A DNA stretch of 64,000 nucleotides from NCBI GenBank assembly GCA_963697285.1, contig CAVONI010000003.1, positions 1 through 64,000 of the forward strand. Reading direction: 5' to 3'. Source of the stretch: JAEUQQ01 sp963697285. Its GTDB lineage: Bacteria; Acidobacteriota; Vicinamibacteria; Vicinamibacterales; JAFNAJ01. Below the pieces are notes generated by a model. That model searched no databases, had not been told where the DNA came from, and saw nothing but the letters and a program-made list of their open reading frames with translations. Of the stretch, positions 17,534 through 26,656 are shown in pieces (position 1 is the first letter of the stretch; each line of letters begins with the position of its first letter). The translations under genes were made by a program, and so were the position numbers.

Positions 17534-17536
17534 CTC

Positions 17537-17875
17537 GTGACCGAATCGGAGCTGCAGGTCGTCAAGGCCGAGTTGTTCCGGGCACTCGCCCATCCGACCC
17601 GGATCCGCATCCTCGAACTGCTGAGCACGGGCGAGCACACCGTCCAGGACCTCCAGGGGGCACTCGGCCTGGGCCAGCCAGTCGTCTCGCAGCAGCTCGC
17701 CGTCCTCAGGGCGCGCCTCCTGGTCAATTCCCGCCGCATGGGCACGGCCTCGTACTACACCCTGCGCAGCCCCCTCATCGCCGAACTGCTCGCCGTCGCG
17801 CGCGAGTTCCTCAACCACCGCTTCACGGCGAACCAGACGATGCTGCGCGAACTGCGTCGCGAGACGAGGCGCTGA
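17537..17875 (+). CDS. ArsR-family transcriptional regulator
   Basis: 112 residues with a winged helix-turn-helix: LFRALAHPTRIRILELL, then TVQDLQGALGLGQPVVSQQL as the recognition region and SYYTLRSPLIAELL as the wing end. GTG 17537 was chosen because an upstream TTG at 17501 would place the palindromic operator inside the coding region. The protein contains no cysteine at all, so it cannot sense metals or sulphide by the Cys-based mechanisms of ArsR, SmtB-like or SqrR/BigR members. It lies 13 bases upstream of the Ehr-like complex genes and is their likely local regulator. Confidence 0.88.
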   Translation: MTESELQVVKAELFRALAHPTRIRILELLSTGEHTVQDLQGALGLGQPVVSQQLAVLRARLLVNSRRMGTASYYTLRSPLIAELLAVAREFLNHRFTANQTMLRELRRETRR

Positions 17876-17888
17876 CACCGCATCGCCG

Positions 17889-19929
17889 ATGGACATCCTC
17901 ACGCCAGCCCTTGGGATTCCGACGGTGCTCGCGGTGCGCGCCGGCACGATTGCCCTGACGCTCGTCGTGCGGACGCGTCCCCGGGAGGCACGGCTCGTCG
18001 CCTTCCTGGGATCGGTGGCGGGCTCCCTCATCGTCCTGCTGATGGCCGTGGCCGTGCTCAGCGGCAGTGTTCTCCCGGCTGGCAACGTGTGGGCACACGC
18101 CGCCTCGGGGTTCGCCTTCTCCTACGCCGTCGACGGCTTGTCGGCGTGGTTCCTGCTCGTGCTCTCGTTCCTGGCGATTCCCGTGGCCGTCTACAGCATC
18201 GGCTACGCCGGCCACGGCCCACTGGCCCGGCGATCGGCGTTCTTCGGCGTCGCGTTCAACGTGCTCCTGCTCGCGGTCGAGGGCGTGTTCGTCGCCAACG
18301 ACGTGGTGGCGTTCGTGCTCGCGTGGGAACTGATGACGCTGGCCACGGCGGCGTTGGTGGTCACCGAACACGAGGCCCCCACCGTGCGACGGGCGGCGTT
18401 CCTCTACCTGGTGATGTCGCACGTGGGCACCGGGTGCCTGATCGCCGCGTTCCTGATCCTCGGGTCGCATGCCAACGCCCTGTCGTTCGCATCCCTGTTG
18501 TCGGGCCAGGTGGTGTCGGAACCGCTGCGCAGCGGCCTGTTCGTGCTGTTCCTGGTCGGCTTCGGCGTCAAGGCCGGCATCATCCCGCTGCACGTGTGGC
18601 TGCCCGAGGCGCACCCGGCGGCGCCGAGCAGCATCTCGGCGTTCATGTCGGGCGTGCTGATCAAGACCGGGATCTACGGCCTGGTCCGCTTCTGCGCCTT
18701 CGGCCTCGGCGTGCCCGGCCCGGCGTGGGGCATCGTCATCCTCGCGATCGGCGCCGTGTCGGCGCTCCTCGGCGTGCTGTATGCGCTGATGCAGCACGAT
18801 CTCAAGCGACTGCTGGCGTACCACAGCATCGAGAACATCGGGATCATCCTGCTGGGGCTGGGCGCGGGCATGATGGCGATGAGCGCGCACCGGCCCGATC
18901 TCGCGGTCATCGGGCTCGTCGCCAGCCTGTTCCACGTGTTGAACCACGCCGTGTTCAAGGGCCTGCTCTTCCTCGGCGCCGGCGGCGTCGCCATGGCGAC
19001 CGGCACGCGGCAACTCGAACACCTGGGCGGCCTGCTGCGGCGGATGCCCTGGACCGGCGCCTGCTTCCTGGTCGGCGCGCTGGCCATCTCCGGGTTCCCG
19101 CCGCTGAATGGCTTCGCCAGCGAGTGGCTCACGTTCCAGGCACTGCTCCACGGGTTCAATGGCCTGTCGACGCCGCTGGCGCGCTTCGTGTTCCCCGTGG
19201 CCGGCGCCGTGCTGGCCTTGACGACCGCGCTGGCCGCTGCGTGCTTCGTCAAGGCGTTCGGCATCACCTTCCTCGCCCTGCCGCGCACCACCGACGCTGC
19301 CAGCGCCGTGGAATCCCCGCCGATCATGGTCGCGCCGCAGGTCTGGCTCGCCGCGTCGTGCGTGGCGCTCGGCCTGTTTCCCGGCGTGGTCGTCACCACG
19401 CTGACCGGGGTCGTCGCCCCCCTGCTGGGCGCGGCCGACACCCTGCAGATGGTGCACGGCACGACGGGGATCGCACCGGCCGCCGGATCGTTCGACCACG
19501 TGACGCCGTTGGCGATCGCCGTGGCGCTGGTGCTGGCGCTTGGCGTCGCGCGATGGCTGGGCACGCGGCGCCCGCGCGTCGTGCGCGCCGTGCCGACATG
19601 GGGGTGCGGCGGCGCGCTGAACGCGCAGACCGAGTACACGGCCACGGCCTTCTCGAAGCCGCTCATGATGATCTTCGCGGCCATCTACCGGCCCACCCGC
19701 GAGGTCGAGGCACTCGACAAAGGCTCTGTCGTACTTCCCGCACGCCGTCCGCTACCGGGCGCACATCGAGCCCACGTTCGAACGCTTCCTCTACGATCCG
19801 CTCGCTCGCGCCGTGCTCAGACTGGCTGATCGACTCAAGGTGCTGCAGGCCGGCAGCCTGCACGCCTACCTCGCGTACGTGATTCTGCTCGTCCTGATTC
19901 TCGTGCTGTTCGTCTGGTGGAGCGCCTGA
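17889..19929 (+). CDS. HyfB-like antiporter-type membrane subunit, copy 1 (frameshift near C-terminus)
   Basis: Large membrane subunit homologous to complex I NuoL/NuoM and formate hydrogenlyase HyfB/HycC, expected to move protons or Na+. Channel landmarks include HVWLPEAHPAAPSSISAFMS, LIKTGIYGLVR, the Lys of FGVKAGIIPLHVW and HDLKRLLAYHSIENIG, and FSKPLMMIFAAIYRPTREV at the end. The frame as given runs intact to 19829. After EALDKG it becomes unrelated, because one extra base near 19725-19728 shifts it. The other frame then restores YFPHAVRYRAHIEPTFERFLY and LQAGSLHAYLAYV up to a stop at 19927-19929, matching copy 2 downstream. Either a recent mutation or an assembly error. Confidence 0.85.
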
Positions 19930-19930
19930 C

Positions 19931-21973
19931 ATGCACCGCATGCAGAGGCTCCCGTCGATGTTGCTAGTCGCAGCCCTGGTGACGCACGCCGTGGCGATCG
20001 CTGTCGGCGCTCGCACTGGCTCGGCGTCCCGCCGCGTGCCGGTGGACGGCGTTCGGCGGGGCGGCCGTGGCATCGGCGTGGATCGTCGCGGTCGCGCTCC
20101 AGGCCCTGGCATCGGGGAGCGTAGGCCACGCCACGCTGTTCACGCATGCCGCGTCAGGGTTTGCCCTCACCATCACCGTCGACGGACTCTCGGCGTGGTT
20201 CCTGCTCGTCCTCGGCGTCGTGTCGGTCCCGGTTGCCGTCTACAGCGTCGGCTACATGGCCCACGCGGTCGCGGCCCCTCGCACCGCCATGGTGGGGATC
20301 GCCTTCAACGTGCTCCTCGCGGCGGTGGCGGTGGTCCTGGTGGCCGACACGGTGATCGGGTTCATCTTCGCGTGGGAGGTCATGTCGCTGGCGACCGCGG
20401 CGCTGGTGGCCACGGAGCATGAGCAGCGCTGCGAGCCGGCGCGCCGCGTACCTGTACCTCGTCATGTCGCACGTCGGCACCGGCTGCCTCCTGGTCGCGC
20501 TTCCTGACGCTGGCCGCCGCGGCCGGGTCGCTGTCGTTCGCCGACATCCTCTCGGGCACCGTCGTGACCGGGTCCACCCGCACGACGATGTTCGTGCTGT
20601 TCGCGCTGGGCTTCGGCGTCAAGGCCGGCATCCTGCCCGTGCACGTGTGGCTGCCCGAGGCGCATCCCGCGGCGCCCAGCAGCATCTCGGCCTTCATGTC
20701 GGGTGTGCTGATCAAGACGGGCGTCTACGGTCTCGTGCGCTGCTGCGCGTTCGGCCTCGGCGTCCCCGACGCCTCGTGGGGCTTGACGTTCCTCATCCTT
20801 GGTGGCCTGACCGCGATCCTCGGCGTGCTCTATGCCCTCGCGCAGCACGACCTGAAACGCCTGCTGGCCTACAGCACGATCGAGAACGCCGGCATCATCC
20901 TGCTCGGTCTCGGGGCCGCGATGATGGCCATGAGCCACGGCCGCGCCGACCTGGCGGTCGTGGGCGTCGCGGCCAGCCTCGCGCACGTCCTGAACCACGC
21001 GGTGTTCAAGAGCCTGCTCTTCCTCGGCGCCGGTGGCGTCGTGATGGCGACGGGCTCGCGCCGGATCGAGTCGTTCGGCGGGCTGCTTCGCCGCATGCCG
21101 TGGACGGGCGCGTGCTTCCTCGTCGGCGCCCTCGCGATATCCGGGATTCCGCCGCTGAACGGGTTCGTGAGCGAGTGGCTCACCTTCCAGGCCCTGCTGC
21201 TCGACTTTGCCGGGATCCCCGGACTGGTGCGCCTCAACTTCCCGGTCGGCGGTGCCCTCCTCGCGCTGACGAGCGCGTTGGCGGCGGCGTGCTTCGTCAA
21301 GGCCTTCGGCATCACCTTCCTGGCGCGCCCGCGGAGCGCGGGGGCGACGCACGCAGGGGAGTCACCGGTCATCATGCTGGCGCCGCAGGTCGCGCTGGCG
21401 CTGATGTGCGTCGGGCTCGGCGTCTTCCCCGGCGTCGTGCTCGACCGCCTGCACGCTGTGGTGATGGCCCTGCCGGGTCTCGGCGGCGCACCGGCGATCG
21501 CCCGCGGGGCGCTGGCGATCGCAGCGGGCCAGCCGGCCATCGACGTCGTGCTGCCGCTGGCCGTGGGCGGCACGCTGCTGGGCGGACTCGTTGCCGCGCG
21601 CCTGCTCGTCGCCCGTCGCGCGGCGGTCCGCCGCGAAGCGACGTGGGGATGCGGCGGGCTGTTGACGCACGAGACCGAGTACACGGGCACGGCGTTCTCG
21701 AAGCCGCTGATGATGATCTTCGGTGCCGTCTATCGGCCGACGCGCGAGGTCGCGGCGCTGGCCCACTCCTCTCCCTACTTCCCGCACGAGGTACGCTACA
21801 GCGCGCGCATCGAACCCACGTTCGAGCGGTTCCTCTACGGCCCCATGACGCGGGGCATCCTGTGGCTGGCCAACCGCATGAAGGTCCTGCAAGCCGGCAG
21901 CCTGCACGCGTACCTCGCCTACATCCTCGCCCTCGGCGTGGGCTTGCTGATCTGGCTCGGAGGCACACGATGA
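19931..21973 (+). pseudogene. HyfB-like antiporter-type membrane subunit, copy 2 (three frameshifts)
   Basis: Second, strongly similar copy directly after copy 1. The product can be pieced together from three frames. It starts at ATG 19931 (MHRMQRLPSMLLVAALVTHA), shifts near 20005, and continues as TAFGGAAVASAWIV through DGLSAWFLLVLGVVSVPVAV to ATEHE. It shifts near 20425 into AASRRAAYLYLVMSHVGTG, and near 20505 into FLTLAAAAGSLSFADIL. From there one frame is intact to 21973 and carries GFGVKAGILPVHVWLPEAHP, DLKRLLAYSTIENAG and the C-terminal FSKPLMMIFGAVYRPTREV. Each shift is a single base, with the protein otherwise conserved. This suggests sequence error or very recent decay rather than an old pseudogene. 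The intact part alone could be called from 20564. Confidence 0.8.
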
Positions 21974-22917
21974 TCACCAACCCGTTCGTGGCGGCAGGCT
22001 TCGCCGTCCTGCAGGCGGCAGGCATGCTGGCGGTCGCGCCCCTCGTGCGCGGCACGATCGCCAGGATGAAGGCGCGCCTCCAGAACCGCCAGGGTCCGCC
22101 GCTGCTGCAGGGCTACCGCGACCTCGCCAAGCTGCTGCGCAAGGAGGCCGTACGCTCCGAGACCGCGTCGTGGGTCTACTCCGCCGGTCCCCTGGTCTAC
22201 TTTGCGGCGGCCGTGACGGCGACGACCTTCGTGCCCGTCCTCGTGGCGGCCGCGCCGCTCGAAGCGGCGGGCGGCGTCCTCGCGCTCGTGGGCACGCTGG
22301 CCCTGGGGCGGTTCGCCCTGGCGGCAGCCGCCCTCGACACCGGCAGCCCGTTCGGCGGGATGGGGTCGAGCCGCGAGATGACCATCGCGGCCATCGCCGA
22401 GCCCGCGCTGCTCCTCGGGCTGTTCACGGCGGCGCTCGCTGCCGGATCGTTGAACCTCGGCGAGCTGGTGCGCACGCTGCTCGCGCGCGGCCAGTCGTAT
22501 CACCCGAGCGAGCTGCTGGCCCTGTCGGGGCTGTTCATCGTGCTGATTGCCGAGACCGGCCGCATTCCGGTCGACAACCCGGCGACGCACCTCGAGTTGA
22601 CGATGATCCACGAGGCCATGGTGCTGGAGTACGCGGGGCCCGATCTCGCCCTCGTCGAGTGGGCCTCGGCCCTCAAGGAACTGCTCTTCATCACGCTGCT
22701 CATCGACCTCTTCGTGCCCGTGGGCATCGCCACGTCGATCACGCCGCTCTCGCTGGGGCTCGCGGTGATCGCGTGGCTGGGCAAGGTGCTCGTGGTCGCG
22801 GTGGCTGTCACGCTGGTCGAGAGCACCAACGCCAAGCTGCGTCTCTTCCGTGTGCCCGAACTCGTCGCCATCTCGCTGGGGCTCGGCTTCCTGGCCCTGA
22901 CGTTCCGCTTTCTCTGA
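21970..22917 (+). CDS. HyfC/NuoH-like membrane subunit
   Basis: 315 residues, about eight membrane helices. This is the NuoH/HycD/HyfC homologue that links the membrane arm to the peripheral arm. The quinone-cavity loops are recognisable: RLQNRQGPPLLQGYRDLAKL and later ETGRIPVDNPATHLELTMIH, with the conserved acidic residues (E in AETGR and ELTMIHE). The ATG overlaps the stop of copy 2 (ATGA). Confidence 0.92.
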   Translation: MITNPFVAAGFAVLQAAGMLAVAPLVRGTIARMKARLQNRQGPPLLQGYRDLAKLLRKEAVRSETASWVYSAGPLVYFAAAVTATTFVPVLVAAAPLEAAGGVLALVGTLALGRFALAAAALDTGSPFGGMGSSREMTIAAIAEPALLLGLFTAALAAGSLNLGELVRTLLARGQSYHPSELLALSGLFIVLIAETGRIPVDNPATHLELTMIHEAMVLEYAGPDLALVEWASALKELLFITLLIDLFVPVGIATSITPLSLGLAVIAWLGKVLVVAVAVTLVESTNAKLRLFRVPELVAISLGLGFLALTFRFL

Positions 22918-22924
22918 GGCCGTG

Positions 22925-23572
22925 ATGACTCACAACATGCTGGTGCTCTGTGCGGCGGGAATGCTGGTCAGCGCGTTCCTGATGGTCGGACAGCGCGCCC
23001 TGATCACCACCATCCGCCTCTACGGCGCCCAGTCGTGGCTGCTGGGGGTGGTCGCCATCACGATGGGCCTGGCCGAGGCGCGGCCGCACCTCTACGTCAC
23101 GGCCGCGCTCACCATCGGCCTCAAGGGCGTGCTGATCCCGTGGTTCCTCGTGCGCGTCGTCGATCGCATCGGCATCCACCGCGAGATCGAGCCGTTCCTC
23201 AACGTACCGGCGTCGCTGCTGATCTGCCTGGCGCTGACCGTGGTCGGCTATCGCGTGAGCGCCGGGTTTCCCGAGGGGACACAGGCGGTGGCGCACCACG
23301 TCATCGGCGTCAGCCTGTCGATGCTGCTCATCGGCCTGTTCCTGATGGTGACGCGCAAGAAAGCGGTCACGCAGATCCTCGCGTTGCTGACGGTCGAGAA
23401 CGCGATCTTCCTCATCGCGCTCGGCATCACGGCCGGCATGCCGCTCGTCGTGGAACTCGGCATCTCGTTCGACATCATCCTCGCGGTGATGGTGCTCGGC
23501 GTCATGGTGTACCGGATCGTCGATCAGTTCGAGTCGATGGATGTGAGCCGCTTGTCGAAGCTGAAGGGCTAA
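22925..23572 (+). CDS. HyfE-like membrane subunit
   Basis: 215 residues, six to seven hydrophobic helices, similar to HyfE/HycB-region proteins with a NuoK-like C-terminal half (LLTVENAIFLIALGITAGMP, with a membrane glutamate). ATG 22925 directly follows a GTG at 22922, and either could initiate. It sits in the normal hyf order between C and F. Expected to contribute to ion translocation. Confidence 0.85.
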   Translation: MTHNMLVLCAAGMLVSAFLMVGQRALITTIRLYGAQSWLLGVVAITMGLAEARPHLYVTAALTIGLKGVLIPWFLVRVVDRIGIHREIEPFLNVPASLLICLALTVVGYRVSAGFPEGTQAVAHHVIGVSLSMLLIGLFLMVTRKKAVTQILALLTVENAIFLIALGITAGMPLVVELGISFDIILAVMVLGVMVYRIVDQFESMDVSRLSKLKG

Positions 23573-23573
23573 C

Positions 23574-25061
23574 GTGAATCTCATCGTCTGCACACTGCTT
23601 GTCCCCCTGGTCACGGCGGGACTCGGCGGGCTCGGTGGCCCCCGACGGTATCGGGAGGGCGTGCTGCTCGCAGGGCTTGGCCTGACGTTCGCCCTGTGCC
23701 TGGCCCTGGCGGCGGCCTTCCTCGGCGGCACCATGCCGACGGCGTTCGGCGAGACGCTGCGCGTGGACGCGCTGTCGGCCCTGGTGGTCGTGCTCTGCGG
23801 GTTCGTGAGCCTGTTGTCGGGGGTTTACGCGATCGGCTACCTGCGGCGCAACGAATCGCGCGGGCTGGTCACGCCACGCATGCGGCGCGAGTTCTACGCC
23901 CTGATTCCCGCGTACGTGTTCGCGCTGCTGTTCGTCGCCGTCTCGAACAACCTGGGCCTTCTCTGGATCGCGGTGGAATTGACGACGCTGGCGTCGGTCT
24001 TCCTCGTGGGCGTGCACAACCGCGACACGTCGATCGAGGCGGCGTGGAAGTTCCTGATGCTCGGCAGCCTGGGCCTGGGATTCGCGCTGCTCGGCACGAT
24101 TCTCATCTACGCCTCGGGCGAGGGACACCTCGAAGAGACGATGGCGGCCCTCAACTGGACGCGCCTGGTGGAGGCGGCGCCGCAGCTGCACCCCTTCACC
24201 TTGCGGCTCGGCGTGGTGTTCGCGCTGATCGGCTACGGCACCAAGGCAGGCCTTGCGCCGATGCACACGTGGAAGCCCGATGCCTACCGCGAGGCGCCGT
24301 CGCCGGCCGGGGTCCTGATGGCCGTCGGCATGCTCAACAGCGCGTTGTACTGCCTGATCCGGATCCATCTCATCTCGCGGGCGGCCATCGGTCCCGACTT
24401 CTCGGGCGGCCTGCTGCTGTCGCTGGGCCTGCTCTCGGTCGTGATTGCGGTGCCGTTCATCCTGCTGCAGTGGAACCTGAAGCGGCTGCTCGCCTACTCG
24501 AGCATCGAGCACGCCGGCATCATCGCCATCGGCGTCGGGCTGGGTTCGCCCATCGGTGCGTTCGGGGCGCTCCTGCACATGACCTACCACTCGTTCGCCA
24601 AGCCGCTCGCCTTCATCTCGGCCGGCACGATCGCCCAGTTGCACAAGTCGTCTGACCTCAAGGCCATCGGGTCGGGAACGCTCGGCCGCACCCCGATCGC
24701 GAGCGGCCTCCTGATCCTCGCGGCGATCATGGTGACCGGGTCGCCGCCCTTCGGCCTGTTCTTCAGCGAGATGACCATCCTGAAGGCGGGATTCTTCAGC
24801 GTCCACTGGGTCGCGGCCGTGCTCTTCCTCGGCGCGCTCATCGTGCTGTTCTGCGGGTTCTCGTACCAGGTGGGACGAGTCGTGCTCGGCCCGCAATCTG
24901 AGGATCCGTCGCGCACGTTCGATCGCGAGACGTTCGACATGGGCATGGCCGCGGGCCTCGTGGCCGCGGTCGTGGCCGTGGTCTCGGCCTTCTATCTGCC
25001 GGCGCCCCTCCTGACGCTGATCCAGTCGGCGGCGCTGGTCGTCGCAGGGGGTGAACGATGA
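23574..25061 (+). CDS. HyfF-like antiporter-type membrane subunit
   Basis: 495 residues, about 14 helices; the NuoN/NuoL-type subunit of the complex. It carries GYGTKAGLAPMHTWKPDAYR, with the channel lysine and the position equivalent to the LPDAH motif, and WNLKRLLAYSSIEHAG. The GTG start is 1 base after the preceding stop, so translation is coupled. With the two HyfB-like copies, the complex encodes three antiporter-like subunits, as complex I does (L, M, N). Confidence 0.92.
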   Translation: MNLIVCTLLVPLVTAGLGGLGGPRRYREGVLLAGLGLTFALCLALAAAFLGGTMPTAFGETLRVDALSALVVVLCGFVSLLSGVYAIGYLRRNESRGLVTPRMRREFYALIPAYVFALLFVAVSNNLGLLWIAVELTTLASVFLVGVHNRDTSIEAAWKFLMLGSLGLGFALLGTILIYASGEGHLEETMAALNWTRLVEAAPQLHPFTLRLGVVFALIGYGTKAGLAPMHTWKPDAYREAPSPAGVLMAVGMLNSALYCLIRIHLISRAAIGPDFSGGLLLSLGLLSVVIAVPFILLQWNLKRLLAYSSIEHAGIIAIGVGLGSPIGAFGALLHMTYHSFAKPLAFISAGTIAQLHKSSDLKAIGSGTLGRTPIASGLLILAAIMVTGSPPFGLFFSEMTILKAGFFSVHWVAAVLFLGALIVLFCGFSYQVGRVVLGPQSEDPSRTFDRETFDMGMAAGLVAAVVAVVSAFYLPAPLLTLIQSAALVVAGGER

Positions 25062-26638
25062 ACGCGGTGACGGCAGTCGCCACGGCTCTTGGCGTGGGGG
25101 AGCACGCCGTGCAGGTCGTGCGCGACGGCGAGCTGGTGCTGGAAGTCGCGGCCGAGCGGTTCGGCGACGTGGCCGACGCGCTCGTCACCCTGCTCGACGC
25201 CCGATTGCTGACGCTGTTTGCGACCGACGAACGCCAGGAGCGTGGCATCTTCGTCGTGCACCAGGTCTGGTCGCTGCGGGCGGCGCACGCGTTCCTCCGC
25301 GTGATGGCACAGGTCGATGCCGCGCGGGGTGCCTTTCCCTCGATCGCCAACGCGCATCCCGCCGCCAACTGGTTCGAGCGCGAGGTGATGGACATGTTCG
25401 GCCTCACGCCGGCCGGGCATCCGAACCCCGCGCGTGTCGCGCTGCACGACGATTGGCCCGAAGAGGAATGGGCCCTGCGGAAGGACTTCAGCGACACGCG
25501 ACACGTGCCCCGCATCGACGGCGCGTTCCACCCGTTCAGGCCGGTGACCGGCGAGGGCGTCTTCCAGGTTCCCGTCGGTCCGGTCCACGCGGGGATCATC
25601 GAGCCCGGGCACTTCCGCTTCGGCGTGGCGGGCGAGCCCATCCTCTACCTTCAGCTCCGGCTCTTCTACACGCACAAGGGCATCGAGAAGCGCTTCGAAC
25701 GACTGCCCTGGCGTCACGGCCTGTACCTCGCAGAGTCGATCTCGGGCGACACCGCCGTGGGCCACGCGCTCGCCTACGCCCATGCCATCGAACGGCTCGC
25801 GCGGCTGCAGGTGCCGCGGCGTGCGACCGCAGTGCGGATGGTGTTGCTGGAACTCGAACGGATCTACAACCACGTCAACGACATCGGCGCGATTGCCACC
25901 GACGTCGCGTTCACGCTGGCGGCGAGCCGGTTCCAGGCACTGCGCGAAGGCCTCGTGCGGCTCAACGAGCGCGTGTTCGGAACCCGCCTCCTGCGCGGCA
26001 CCATCGCCATCGGCGGCGTGACGCACGACCTCACGCTGGCGCAGCGCGACGACGTGGTGGCCCACCTCGAGGCGTTCCAGCGGACTTTCGACGACCTCAT
26101 CGCGATGCTGATCGACGCGGGCTCGTTCACCGATCGGATCGACGGCCCCGGCGTGCTCACGCAGCAGGCCGCCCGTGACCTGGGCGTCGTCGGGATGGCG
26201 GCACGGGCATCCGGCATCGAGGGCGACCTCCGCCAGGATCACCCGCACGACGCGTACGACGAGGTCGAGTTCGTGGTGCCGGTGGAACGGGGCGGTGACG
26301 TGCGCGCCCGCCTGATGGTGCGTGCGCGCGAGGTCGAGCAGTCGGTCGCCATGCTGCGCGCGACCCTGCAGGTGCTCCCCGACACGCCGATCGCCATCCC
26401 GCTTCCGGCACAGCTCCCCTCGTCGGAATCGGCGCTGGGCTGGGTCGAGGCGTGGCGTGGGCCGGTCCTGCACTGGGTGGCGACCGACGCCCATGGTCGC
26501 CTGGCACGCGTGAAGGTCACCGATCCGAGCACGCTCAACTGGCCGGGACTGGTGCAGGCCGTGCCGGGCAACATCATTCCCGACTTCCCGGTGATCAACA
26601 AGAGCTTCAACCTCTCGTATTCCGGGAACGACCGGTAG
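25058..26638 (+). CDS. HyfG-like large subunit without Ni-Fe site (Ehr-type)
   Basis: 526 residues: NuoC-like N-terminal domain (WFEREVMDMFGLTPAGHP) fused to a NuoD/hydrogenase-large-subunit domain, as in HycE/HyfG. In hydrogenases the nickel is held by two CxxC pairs. The first site, ERxCGxCGxxHSxAY in HycE-like proteins, reads ESISGDTAVGHALAY here, with S229 and T232 at the Cys positions. The second, DPCxSCTDR, reads NLSYSGNDR at the very C-terminus, with S520 and G523. All four ligands are therefore gone while the surrounding residues align. The protein cannot be a [NiFe]-hydrogenase, and the intact C-terminus shows no sign of the usual maturation peptide. It fits the described Ehr group (energy-converting hydrogenase-related complexes). 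Confidence 0.9.
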   Translation: MNAVTAVATALGVGEHAVQVVRDGELVLEVAAERFGDVADALVTLLDARLLTLFATDERQERGIFVVHQVWSLRAAHAFLRVMAQVDAARGAFPSIANAHPAANWFEREVMDMFGLTPAGHPNPARVALHDDWPEEEWALRKDFSDTRHVPRIDGAFHPFRPVTGEGVFQVPVGPVHAGIIEPGHFRFGVAGEPILYLQLRLFYTHKGIEKRFERLPWRHGLYLAESISGDTAVGHALAYAHAIERLARLQVPRRATAVRMVLLELERIYNHVNDIGAIATDVAFTLAASRFQALREGLVRLNERVFGTRLLRGTIAIGGVTHDLTLAQRDDVVAHLEAFQRTFDDLIAMLIDAGSFTDRIDGPGVLTQQAARDLGVVGMAARASGIEGDLRQDHPHDAYDEVEFVVPVERGGDVRARLMVRAREVEQSVAMLRATLQVLPDTPIAIPLPAQLPSSESALGWVEAWRGPVLHWVATDAHGRLARVKVTDPSTLNWPGLVQAVPGNIIPDFPVINKSFNLSYSGNDR

Positions 26639-26656
26639 GTCTCGGAGACCATCGCG

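Noticed and set aside
17501..17536. TTG at 17501 as the ArsR start
   Set aside because: It would put the palindromic operator in the coding region and add residues not found in the family; GTG 17537 fits better.
25058..26638. Calling the large subunit a group 4 [NiFe]-hydrogenase
   Set aside because: All four nickel-binding cysteines are replaced, and no maturation C-terminal extension exists.
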